From Laccaria trichodermophora (taxonomy: Eukaryota > Basidiomycota > Agaricomycetes > Agaricales > Hydnangiaceae): DNA of 64,000 nucleotides. Positions 1 through 10,600 of this stretch are shown piece after piece. Location of the stretch: assembly GCA_018417955.1 (NCBI GenBank), contig JACTVC010000007.1, positions 930,001 through 994,000 of the forward strand, in the 5' to 3' direction. The first letter of the stretch is position 1. Each line of letters starts with the position of its first letter. The translations under genes were made by a program, and so were the position numbers. The notes below the pieces were generated by a model. That model did no database searches, was not told the DNA's origin, and worked only from the letters and a program-made list of their open reading frames with translations.

Positions 1-2
1 CT

Positions 3-407
3 CGATCTCAACCTTCATCACGATCGGTCTCACCCGCCAAAGGGTCAACTGTAAAATCTAAGGCCTCCTCTGTATTTCAGAACACGGCTATAGCCGGATC
101 TGCTTCAACGAAGTTACCGACAAAACCAAAACAGTTACCTGCTAAACCAACAAAGTTGGCCGCAACACCCTCTTCGCCCTTAACTTCATTCAACCTTACT
201 ACGCAATCCGCCAGACCAGCTACCTCTGACATTACGGCTTCTTTGGCTTCCGGAGTTATCGTCCAACCCCCTGTCATACCCTCTTCCCCAACGTCGACAA
301 TCACTTCCTCACGGCACGTGGACCATTCGTCAACTTCAAATCCAACTATGCACACGGCTGGTTTCGACACTATAGTTGAAGGGGACGAAGTGGACCTTCC
401 CATGAAC
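3..407 (+). pseudogene. Gag, N-terminal fragment left of the foldback insertion
   Basis: An open frame enters from the window edge and runs Ser/Thr/Pro-rich and lysine-containing to codon ATG-AAC at 402-407, where it meets the foldback element. It then stops artificially at TAG 411-413 inside the inserted DNA. The same two codons ATG-AAC recur at 5236-5241 on the other side, in the frame that opens the large Gag ORF. This stretch is therefore the upstream part of that Gag, not a separate gene. No domain is recognisable in it. The residue content (Ser, Thr, Pro) is typical of low-complexity N-terminal regions in fungal Gag proteins. The true Gag start codon lies outside the window. Confidence 0.75.
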
Positions 408-475
408 CACTAGTAGCTGCATTCTACATCGATGCATTTATGGCAGCTGCCGTGGCAAAACTTGATCAGCTACCG

Positions 476-845
476 TGAATGAATGAAATGCATTTTCATT
501 CATTCACGGCACCTGTTTCATTCAAGATAATTCATTCTGTTTCATTCATTCCTGGCGACGATTTCATTCATTCCTGGCAATGATTTCATTCATTTCATTT
601 CATTCTTTCATGGCACCTGTTTCATTCCTTCCTGGCGACGATTTCATTCATTTCTGGCAATGATTTCATTCATTTCATTTCATTCATTCACGGCAATGAT
701 TTCATTCATTTCATTTCATTCTTTCATGGCACCTGTTTCATTCATTCCTGGCGACGATTTCATTCATTTCTGGCAATGATTTCATTCATTCACAGCAACG
801 ATTTCATTCATTCACAGCAACTGCTTCATTTTTTATTTCATTCCA
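476..845. repeat. ATTCATTC/TTTCATTC short tandem array, left arm of FB-A (mirror copy 4798-5167)
   Basis: Degenerate repeats of TTTCATTCATT are separated by short spacers such as GGCACCTG, GGCGACGA and GGCAATGA. They occupy the outer part of the left FB-A arm and recur inverted near the right end. FB-F (43355-44183) carries a shorter version with the same spacers, showing common ancestry. Confidence 0.85.
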
Positions 846-879
846 CCACGGCAACTGTTTCACTCATTGCTTTACAGTG

Positions 880-1400
880 GTTGTGCTCACTGTTGGTGAC
901 GACGTCAGGCACTGTTTTCAGGGTCCAGGGCGCATTTCCAAATAAGGAAATATGCGCTTTTTCCAAATGAAAAATAGCAATAAAATAGGGTAAAAATCAG
1001 AAAAGAATGGGGGATGGTGCTCACTGGTAGTGATGACATCAGGGTCTGTTTTCAGGGTCCAGGGCACATTGACAAATATGGTAGAATAGCTGGAAAATAG
1101 CCAAAAAATCAGAAAAAAATGGAGGATGGTGCTCACTGTTGGTGATGACATTGGGGTTGTTTTCAGGGACCAGGGTGCATTGCCAAATATGGTAATATAT
1201 CCAAAAATAGCCAAAAAAATCAGGAAAAAAATGGCAGGGTGGTGCTCACTATTGGTGATGACATTGGGGTTGTTTTCAGGGTCCGGAGTACATTTCCAAA
1301 TATGGTAATATATCCAAAAATAGCCAGAAAATAGCAGAAAATTTGGAAAAACATATGAATGGTGTACAGAACATCAGGCACTGCCTTCAGGGTCCATCCC
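880..1400. repeat. About four tandem repeats of roughly 100 bp in FB-A left arm (mirror 4243-4763)
   Basis: Each unit contains GTGCTCACTGTTGGTGATGA, then TTTTCAGGGTCC, then a tract like CCAAATATGGTAATATATCC and an AAAATAGCC run. Copies differ by several substitutions. Related single units occur at 42100-42350 and about 51400-51460 in other foldback remnants. The small ORFs predicted in both arms here are products of the repeat and are not accepted as genes. Confidence 0.85.
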
Positions 1401-1474
1401 AAAAGGGAAATATGACCTGGTTTGACTAAAAGTGAAGAAAAGCAAGATGAGAATGATTTTACCTATCAGGGTCC

Positions 1475-1790
1475 ATGTAATGGGATGTTGGGATGATGGT
1501 CACATGACCAATTACCAAAAATGGTCAAAAAATGAAAGTTGTAGCCCTACACTGTAGCTTCCTGAATCTGTTTGAATTATGTTCTGAAGTGCTCCCATTG
1601 TGGAGATATGAGGTTAAGGAATTTCAAAAGCATCGCGTTTTTTTTTGTGTTTTGTGTTTTTCTCCATAAAAACAAAACCAAATAACATGATTTCAGTATA
1701 TTTAGAAAGCTAAAAGAAAGGGCTACAATTATCGTATCGTGGGAAAAATGACCAAAAAAGGAAGGTGCATGCCCTACAGATACAGACTAC
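1475..1790. repeat. Conserved ~310-bp block of the foldback family, first copy
   Basis: Recognisable anchors are a GGTCACATGACC-like inverted motif, GTAGCTTCCTGAATCTGTTT, CATTGTGGAGATATGAGG, an A/T-rich TTTCTCCAT tract, AGAAAGCTAAAAGAAAGGGC and GGAAGGTGCATGCCC. The same block, in the same order, recurs at about 3855-4170 (inverted), 22090-22400, 24321-24631 (inverted), 41270-41445, 41725-42045 (inverted), 51535-51840 and 55670-55980 (inverted). It has no open frame. It behaves as a family-specific core sequence, possibly needed for transposition. Confidence 0.85.
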
Positions 1791-2450
1791 CAAGTTTACT
1801 GATAGACTACAAAAAAGTCGGACTTAGACTACATAGTTTACTGATTGATACATACAAAAGACTACAGAAGTTTATAGACTACCAAGTTTACTGATATACT
1901 ATAAAAGTCAGACCCAGACTACAAAAGCTTGGACTTAGACTACAAAGTTTGTAGTGTGCGCTTTTTCATTAGAAAAGTTTGTATTGTCTGCTTTTTGAGA
2001 CTACAAAAGTTTGTAGTGTGCGCTTTTTCATTAGAAAAGTTTGTAGTATCCACTTTTTGTCATTACAAAAATTTGTAGTGTGCGCTTTTTCATTAGAAAA
2101 GTTTGTAGTATCTGCTTTTTGAGACTACAAAAGTTTGTAGTATGTGCTTTTTCATTAGGAAAGGTTGTAGTATCTGCTTTTTGAGACTACAAAAGTTTGT
2201 AGTGTGCGCTTTTTCATTAGAAAAGTTTGTAGTATCCACTTTTTGTCATTACAAAAATTTGTAGTGTGTGCTATTTGTTTGTATTGTCTGCTATTTGAGA
2301 CTACAAAAGTTTGTAGTGTGCACTTTTTATTAGAAAAGTTTGTAGTGTCCGCTTTTTGAGACTACAAAAGTTTGTAGTGTCCGCTTTTTCATTAGAAAAG
2401 TTGTCTGCCTTTTCATTTAAAAAAGTATGTAGTTGACATGTAGTTTATGG
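1790..2450. repeat. Array of ~30-bp units with ACTACAAA/TTTGTAGT palindromes, FB-A left arm (mirror 3193-3853)
   Basis: Units alternate ACTACAAAAGTTTGTAGT-type small palindromes with the spacers GTCCGCTTTTT and CATTAGAAAAG. About fifteen units are visible. Spacing is fairly regular but not CRISPR-like, because the would-be spacers are themselves repeated. Subterminal arrays of short motifs are known transposase-binding regions in several DNA transposon superfamilies. Whether that applies here is inference. Confidence 0.85.
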
Positions 2451-5235
2451 TGTCCTTGGACCTATCTATGTTGGGGGATGAGGTTGAAGGATTGCCATCG
2501 TACTGCCAGTGCTGCAGCATTGGTTTTTGACATCATGCACAAGTTGTCTTGCACATCAGGAAAGGCCATTCTAAGCCTTTCATATTGATACCTGCTGTCC
2601 TATCATAAAACATAATTATCAGTTCATGTGGGGATATGGCTGAAAAATTGACATGACATCTCCAGTTTTTTGACATTATGACCAAATTACCTTTCATCCT
2701 GTCTGCTTTCACATTAATAGCTACTGGCCTGTCTGAAACATAGTCAACTTTGATACATTCATGTGGGGGTATCACTGAAGGATTGACATAACATCACCAG
2801 TTTTTGACATCATGACCAACTTGGCTTTTGATGATGGGCTGATCCATCCTTGGAGGTGTCTTCAAGTCAGGTCATGTTGTAAGTTGACCATGTACTGAGT
2901 AGATATCAACATGAATAGCCTCCTCTAGCTGAAAGCCAACTTGGGCATGATGTGAGAAACTGCTGCTGTGGCAATAGCAATATGTAAAGTCATGTCAATC
3001 CTTCAGCATATCCCCCCAAGCTTACAATTATCTTTTCAGATAGGACAGCAGGTATCAATATGAAAGGCTTAGAATGGCCTTTCCTGATGTGCAAGACAAC
3101 TTGTGCATGATGTCAAAAACCAATGCTGCAGCACTGGCAGTACGATGGCAATCCTTCAACCTCATCCCCCAACATAGATAGGTCCAAGGACACCATAAAC
3201 TACATGTCAACTACATACTTTTTTAAATGAAAAGGCAGACAACTTTTCTAATGAAAAAGCGGACACTACAAACTTTTGTAGTCTCAAAAAGCGGACACTA
3301 CAAACTTTTCTAATAAAAAGTGCACACTACAAACTTTTGTAGTCTCAAATAGCAGACAATACAAACAAATAGCACACACTACAAATTTTTGTAATGACAA
3401 AAAGTGGATACTACAAACTTTTCTAATGAAAAAGCGCACACTACAAACTTTTGTAGTCTCAAAAAGCAGATACTACAACCTTTCCTAATGAAAAAGCACA
3501 TACTACAAACTTTTGTAGTCTCAAAAAGCAGATACTACAAACTTTTCTAATGAAAAAGCGCACACTACAAATTTTTGTAATGACAAAAAGTGGATACTAC
3601 AAACTTTTCTAATGAAAAAGCGCACACTACAAACTTTTGTAGTCTCAAAAAGCAGACAATACAAACTTTTCTAATGAAAAAGCGCACACTACAAACTTTG
3701 TAGTCTAAGTCCAAGCTTTTGTAGTCTGGGTCTGACTTTTATAGTATATCAGTAAACTTGGTAGTCTATAAACTTCTGTAGTCTTTTGTATGTATCAATC
3801 AGTAAACTATGTAGTCTAAGTCCGACTTTTTTGTAGTCTATCAGTAAACTTGGTAGTCTGTATCTGTAGGGCATGCACCTTCCTTTTTTGGTCATTTTTC
3901 CCACGATACGATAATTGTAGCCCTTTCTTTTAGCTTTCTAAATATACTGAAATCATGTTATTTGGTTTTGTTTTTATGGAGAAAAACACAAAACACAAAA
4001 AAAAACGCGATGCTTTTGAAATTCCTTAACCTCATATCTCCACAATGGGAGCACTTCAGAACATAATTCAAACAGATTCAGGAAGCTACAGTGTAGGGCT
4101 ACAACTTTCATTTTTTGACCATTTTTGGTAATTGGTCATGTGACCATCATCCCAACATCCCATTACATGGACCCTGATAGGTAAAATCATTCTCATCTTG
4201 CTTTTCTTCACTTTTAGTCAAACCAGGTCATATTTCCCTTTTGGGATGGACCCTGAAGGCAGTGCCTGATGTTCTGTACACCATTCATATGTTTTTCCAA
4301 ATTTTCTGCTATTTTCTGGCTATTTTTGGATATATTACCATATTTGGAAATGTACTCCGGACCCTGAAAACAACCCCAATGTCATCACCAATAGTGAGCA
4401 CCACCCTGCCATTTTTTTCCTGATTTTTTTGGCTATTTTTGGATATATTACCATATTTGGCAATGCACCCTGGTCCCTGAAAACAACCCCAATGTCATCA
4501 CCAACAGTGAGCACCATCCTCCATTTTTTTCTGATTTTTTGGCTATTTTCCAGCTATTCTACCATATTTGTCAATGTGCCCTGGACCCTGAAAACAGACC
4601 CTGATGTCATCACTACCAGTGAGCACCATCCCCCATTCTTTTCTGATTTTTACCCTATTTTATTGCTATTTTTCATTTGGAAAAAGCGCATATTTCCTTA
4701 TTTGGAAATGCGCCCTGGACCCTGAAAACAGTGCCTGACGTCGTCACCAACAGTGAGCACAACCACTGTAAAGCAATGAGTGAAACAGTTGCCGTGGTGG
4801 AATGAAATAAAAAATGAAGCAGTTGCTGTGAATGAATGAAATCGTTGCTGTGAATGAATGAAATCATTGCCAGAAATGAATGAAATCGTCGCCAGGAATG
4901 AATGAAACAGGTGCCATGAAAGAATGAAATGAAATGAATGAAATCATTGCCGTGAATGAATGAAATGAAATGAATGAAATCATTGCCAGAAATGAATGAA
5001 ATCGTCGCCAGGAAGGAATGAAACAGGTGCCATGAAAGAATGAAATGAAATGAATGAAATCATTGCCAGGAATGAATGAAATCGTCGCCAGGAATGAATG
5101 AAACAGAATGAATTATCTTGAATGAAACAGGTGCCGTGAATGAATGAAAATGCATTTCATTCATTCACGGTAGCTGATCAAGTTTTTTTATGGCAGCTGC
5201 CATAACTACATCATGTAATTGGCAGCTACCAGTCC

Positions 5236-7623
5236 ATGAACTACAGAGGGAATGAATCGGCATTTCCAAATTCACCAATGGCTAGACTGCTAGAGGAATA
5301 TACCAGCGAAACGAACGGTAATGAGCTATCTACAGAGACATCAGTCACTTTATTAGTGACGATGGTCGATTTGGAAGCGGACAATATTGAGACGATAGAA
5401 GACCCAAATAGAAGTACAACAAAGTATAGGCTTTCGAAGAATTTCTTGGAAAATTTACTTAAGACTACTACCGAACTTCAGTTGTTCGTAGAACGAGCAT
5501 CTGGCTTGTTAGAAGAACGAGACACGCATTTCACGGTTGACCCCAAGGATACGCTTGTATATATTCTGCAAGGAACTACAAGTCTTGCTCAGCTCAATGT
5601 AGCTTGGAAAACCATTCAGAAACGACTTGAATTAGGTCACCGTACTTTACAGAAATATCAATTGCAGTATCAACAGAGTCCTCAGGAGGAACTGCTCCTA
5701 TCACCAATCTCAACAGTCCCTGAACTTCACAACCAACTACAGCACCTCCCCTCAGCAGACCAACGTTTGCGTTATCTATACGAAAAATTCCCCCACCACC
5801 GCGATGTAATATCGGAAGAGGCGGAATTGGCTTTGAACCAAGGGAAGTCGTGGATGGACATCATCCCCCTGCCATCCGCGCTGAGGAGTGCCTTTGTGTC
5901 AGAGAAAGAAGCCCCCAAGGAGAAACAAGCTTCGCGGGGCACTAAGGGCAAGCAGAAAGAGAGGAATGTGGACGTCGAAGACGACAGAGCTGAACACAAC
6001 CCTTCAGATAGAATCTGGTTAGCAGCAGAGACACCATTCAAAGGGCCGAACAAATGGTTCGACGGGGAAAGACTGAAACCCAGAGGATCCACTAATAATC
6101 AGGCAATGAGCGGGACGACTAAGGCGAATCAAAACGTACTTTTCGGTATTGCGTCGCCTCAACTCCCTATATGGGCAGCTGACCCTTCAGACTTGCCTAC
6201 TAGTCCAAAGCAACCTAAGACGAATAGAACTTTGGAGCGAACGAAGAAATGGGCTAACCACGACTTACCTCCTCATCTACCAGCAACCGCTAGCGAAGCG
6301 CGAAGGAAGAGTTCAAATATCCCTAGGAAAAGCACCGGCGGAGGACCTCCTGACGACGATGACGACGGCGATGATGAGGATGGTGATGCACCAGATCATG
6401 GACGCGACGCACCAGATCGCGGACGTCCTGGCCCATCCTCTCCCCACAGAGGATCTTCGGATGGAGGATCTAAACGCGGACGCCGACAAGGGGGGGGACC
6501 TCCTCCAAGTCTGCCGAGCGACGGCGGAGACGGTGACGACGACGAATCAGACTCCAAATCGAACCATTCAAAGGGACGAGAAAGGAAGGAATCGAGCGCC
6601 ATGATCCCATACGGCAGTATCAAACCGACCATTAAGGCGGAGTTGAAACAAGAACAGCTTCCGCGATGGGATGGGAACCCAAATACGGCAGTGAAATACT
6701 TCCTGAAAATTCAACAATTAGCCGCCTTGGAGGGAGATTTACCACAAGCTCTGGGGTACTGGCTCTGGATGAATTTAGAGGATGGATCCGATATCAAGGA
6801 CTGGTTCACCACTCTCACCTACGACGAGCAATCTCATATGAGAGCACATTACATCAACTACCTCTGGGGTATCAAGGATGGATATCTAGGGGAGACTTGG
6901 CAATCAAAGATCAACAGAGTATACGAAACACAGTACTTCCGTCAGATTGGTCATGAGAAGGAAATGTCGAAAGCGTTTATCATTCGGCGCATTATGTATA
7001 CGCGCATGTTAACTTCAGCCGAACCAGGGAGCATCTTAGAAATTAATCTCATCATGAGAAGAGCTCCTCTGTCATGGAAAACGATTCTGGTTATGCCTAG
7101 CATTAAGTCAACCAAGGCTTTATACACAAAAGTAGTCGACTACGAAGACATGCTACTAGAAGCATGGAGAAGGAAGACTACGGCATCAGATAGTATCACT
7201 GTAGACAATCTGATACCGACGCTGAAGAAGTTAGGATGGGAACAGCCCAGCCAACAAACGATTCGCCACAATCAAGGAAGATCACCGCAAGATTCCAATC
7301 AGCAGACATTTCGTTCTAACCAGAACAGACCACCACCGGATAGGCGTGTTCTCCTGACAGTAGCAGAAGAAGGCGAGGACAATGTTAATCAGGAAGACCC
7401 TTCATCACAAGTGAACCAGGAAATAGAAGCTCACGATGACATGTTACGCGAGGTATACCAAGTGATGCAACGTCGACAACAAGCGCCGCCGCCAGGGGGG
7501 TACATGTTTTCCCGCAATGATCACGTCACCACCAAGATGGGTAGACTCCCTCCTTCCCCATGTCACGCTTGCGGGAGTGAGAATCATTGGGACAAAGAGT
7601 GCCCTGACTATGAAGTTTTCTGA
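5236..7623 (+). CDS. gag: Gag polyprotein (main part) with CCHC zinc knuckle
   Basis: This is the structural capsid/nucleocapsid protein of the Ty3/gypsy element, about 795 codons after the foldback insertion. Residues 1-350 are hydrophilic, with an Asp/Gly/Arg/Pro-rich tract around 370-450. The conserved retrotransposon Gag core lies at about 470-650 and includes Trp-Asp-Gly near the start, a WFTTL motif and a basic WQSKINRVY stretch. One zinc knuckle (C-x2-C-x4-H-x4-C) lies within the last 20 residues. ATG 5236 is the first ATG after the insertion but is internal to the original Gag, so it need not be a start. The frame ends at TGA 7621-7623 and continues open into pol in the same frame, so gag and pol are separated by a single stop codon. 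That stop could be a nonsense mutation or a readthrough site. Confidence 0.9.
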   Translation: MNYRGNESAFPNSPMARLLEEYTSETNGNELSTETSVTLLVTMVDLEADNIETIEDPNRSTTKYRLSKNFLENLLKTTTELQLFVERASGLLEERDTHFTVDPKDTLVYILQGTTSLAQLNVAWKTIQKRLELGHRTLQKYQLQYQQSPQEELLLSPISTVPELHNQLQHLPSADQRLRYLYEKFPHHRDVISEEAELALNQGKSWMDIIPLPSALRSAFVSEKEAPKEKQASRGTKGKQKERNVDVEDDRAEHNPSDRIWLAAETPFKGPNKWFDGERLKPRGSTNNQAMSGTTKANQNVLFGIASPQLPIWAADPSDLPTSPKQPKTNRTLERTKKWANHDLPPHLPATASEARRKSSNIPRKSTGGGPPDDDDDGDDEDGDAPDHGRDAPDRGRPGPSSPHRGSSDGGSKRGRRQGGGPPPSLPSDGGDGDDDESDSKSNHSKGRERKESSAMIPYGSIKPTIKAELKQEQLPRWDGNPNTAVKYFLKIQQLAALEGDLPQALGYWLWMNLEDGSDIKDWFTTLTYDEQSHMRAHYINYLWGIKDGYLGETWQSKINRVYETQYFRQIGHEKEMSKAFIIRRIMYTRMLTSAEPGSILEINLIMRRAPLSWKTILVMPSIKSTKALYTKVVDYEDMLLEAWRRKTTASDSITVDNLIPTLKKLGWEQPSQQTIRHNQGRSPQDSNQQTFRSNQNRPPPDRRVLLTVAEEGEDNVNQEDPSSQVNQEIEAHDDMLREVYQVMQRRQQAPPPGGYMFSRNDHVTTKMGRLPPSPCHACGSENHWDKECPDYEVF

Positions 7624-10600
7624 GTTCGTTCATCATCAAAGAAAGACGCACATTCGACTGAGAAGGAAGCTGATGAAGGCAACAAATTATACCAGAGCGC
7701 TTATGGGATTTTACTCTCCCAGCAGATAGCTGCGTCGCAAATCGACCTGAACCGCATCCAGTCGGATTTTGAGTCGGCAGTTCGCCAAGAGGAAGCCAGC
7801 GCGTTTGTAGCTGGACGAATCGACAGTGGGCATAAGTCCGGGGAGCGGTATAAGGTGACTATGGAAGAAGTAGAAGATGAGTCAGTGATAGCAGCTCACA
7901 GCAAGGAGAAATCGCCAACACACCTTATAATGCACGAAAGTGAGATGAACACAGACGAGAGACCCCAAATGTCGAAACACCCCACTCCTCCACAAAAACA
8001 TCCCACTCCTCCGTATGAACGAAGTCATCGAGCGTCATGCGTGGAAGTAGATGATGAATACTGGGAAGAACATCGAGCGCGGCCCAAGTCAAATATCCAC
8101 GTACTGGTAAACGAATCTGAAGTGGAACCAGTGAACAGCGAGGAAATCCCTGACAAGGAAGGGATAACTACTGCTAACCTTAAGGTGGCAACGGAAGCGA
8201 ACAGCTATGCAGCGACTCACGAAGCAACTCTCGACCCACCGCCCAAAGTGTCCAAGCCAGTTAGGATGTTGAAAAAAAGATTTTACCCTGCAGGGGAATT
8301 GTCAGTAGGGATCTCCGTCTTAGCAGTGAAAGGTTGGGTAGGAAATCTGAACAATGAAAGGGTCGACCTACGTTTGGATTCCTGTGCCGACATTACCCTA
8401 ATCTCATTGGAATATTATGATACCTTGAAAGACGCCCCCGCCATTCAACAAGGAATGAGGATGAGACTCTGGCAACTTACGGATACAGATTCCACTTTGC
8501 GAGGATTCGTCAGGATCCCAATTTTCATGACAACGGATGACGGGGCGATACTCGAGTCAGAAGCGGAGGCATACATAGTTCCAGGAATGACAGTACCGAT
8601 TTTACTTGGAGAAGATTACCAGCACACCTATGAAATAGGAGTTACTAGGAATGTTGAGGAAGGACCCAGGGTACACTTCGGCAAGTCAGAGTGGAACCTT
8701 GCAGCTCAACAAGTCGACAGAACCAAAGATTTCAATCGAATGAGGCAAAGTGCACACTCAGTCGGCCAATTCATTTGCTCAAAACTTCATCGTTGTCGTA
8801 AAAACAAGCGACACAAGCAGAAGGTCAAATTCGGCAGAGAAGAGCGTGTCGTTCGCGCCAAAGAGGACTATCGCCTATGCCCACATGAGTGCAAACCCAT
8901 TCAAGTGGAGGGGCAACTAGACGAAGACAGGGAATGGTTAGTGTCTAAAAATCTCTTATCTGGCGCGGATGACACATACTTTGTGGTTCCTAATACACTG
9001 ATATCCGCTGCCAACCCCTGGGTACCAGTCACAAACCCTTCCAATCGACCTCGATACATTCGTAAAGGGGAAGTTATAGGAGTCTTATCGGACCCTTCGG
9101 AGTACTTTGACCATGTTCACACTCTATCAGACTGGGAAGAACGGAGTAGACACGCAGAAGCCATAGCATCGATCATAAGGATACAAGTCGATGCTGATAG
9201 GAAGGACCGTGAAAGTGAGGCAGCGACCAAGACTGAAGCGTCTGACGCAGAGGCTTCGTCCTCCCAAGATGACTCGTTCGGGCCCAAGACAGCGGAGATG
9301 CCGGATCTCACAGAGTACCCATCATCAAAAATGAAGGACTTCATAGACGTGGGCTCACTACCCGATCACCTGAAGGATAAAGCCTGGTGTATGTTGGAGA
9401 AACGCGTTAATGCTTTTGGTTTCGACGGACGGCTAGGCCACTTGCCTACGAAAGTACATATTTGGACAGCAGAGGGCCAGGTTCCGATCTCAGTACCTAT
9501 GTACGGGAGCTCTCCGGAAAAGCGGCGTTTCATGGACGTGCAATTGGATACGTGGTTCGAGCAAGGCGTAATAGAACCGTCAATTAGTCCTTGGAGTGCG
9601 CCGGTAGTCATAGCCTATCGGAATGGGAAACCTCGCTTCTGTATCGATTACCGACGATTGAACGCAGTCACGACGCCAGACGAATTTCCCATCCCTCGTC
9701 AATCAGAGATCCTATCTTCATTATCAGGAGCCCAAGTTCTGTCATCTTTGGATGCACTGTCAGGATTCACACAACTTGAATTAGACCCTGAAGATGTAGA
9801 GAAGACCGCTTTTCGGACTCACCGTGGATTGTTTCAGTTCAAACGTATGCCATTCAGATTAAGGAATGGGCCATCCATCTTCCAACAGGTCATGCAAGGC
9901 ATATTGGCCCCGTATCTCTGGTTGTTTTGTTTAGTCTATATCGATGACATAGTGGTCTACTCGAAATCTTACGAAGAACATATCGAGCATTTGGATCTCG
10001 TATTGGAAGCGATCGAGAAAGCTGGAATAACACTTTCGCCGAATAAGTGCCACTTGTTCTATGGATCCATTCTACTGCTAGGGCACAAAGTCTCGCGGCT
10101 CGGCCTATCAACGCATTTGGAAAAGGTCAGAGCAATTCTAGAACTTGAACGACCAAAGAAATTATCTCAACTTCAAACTTTCCTGGGAATGGTGGTCTAT
10201 TTTTCAGCTTTTATACCATATTACGCATCCATATGTGCCCCGCTGTTTCAACTTTTGAGGAAAGGCGCTCGCTGGCATTGGGGTACAGAAGAAGAGTATG
10301 CATTCGAAGCGGCAAAGAATGCCTTATGCTCTAGTCCAGTTCTGGGTCATCCCATAGAAGGTCTGCCTTACCGCCTCTACACGGATGCGTCGGATGAGGC
10401 TTTGGGATGTGCGTTGCAACAAATCCAGCCTATCGCAGTGAAGGACTTAGAGGGCACTCGTACCTACATTCGCTTACGCAAACAATTCGACGCAGGTTTG
10501 CCACCACCCAAACTGACGACAACGTTGTCCACCAAGATCTCCGACAGTTTAGGTGACGACAAATGGGGGGAATCCTTCGACACAACCATCGTGCACGTGG

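Larger units (their letters stand above)
408..5234. mobile_element. FB-A: 4.8-kb palindromic foldback element inserted in gag
   Basis: Two long inverted arms (about 408-2605 and 3038-5234) surround a loop of about 430 bp. Reverse-complementary positions sum to 5643 along the whole arm, and identical peptides appear in mirrored frames, so the arms are almost free of indels. The 7-bp sequence CATGAAC stands directly outside both ends (401-407 and 5235-5241) as a target duplication. The tips are CACTAGTAGC on the left and, reverse-complemented, GACTGGTAGC on the right. Each arm has, from outside in: a tip, an ATTCATTC-type repeat array, four repeats of about 100 bp containing TTTTCAGGGTCC, a conserved block, an array of ACTACAAA/TTTGTAGT units, and an inner arm. 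No credible coding sequence was found, so it is a non-autonomous element of unknown superfamily. Confidence 0.9.

Noticed and set aside
1790..2450. Possible CRISPR array in foldback arms
   Set aside because: Repeat and spacer are both repeated, the organism is eukaryotic and there are no cas genes; these are tandem repeats in an inverted arm.
2533..2775. 80-codon ORF in the FB-A loop region
   Set aside because: Straddles inner arm and loop, no domain, and the mirrored arm lacks an equivalent.
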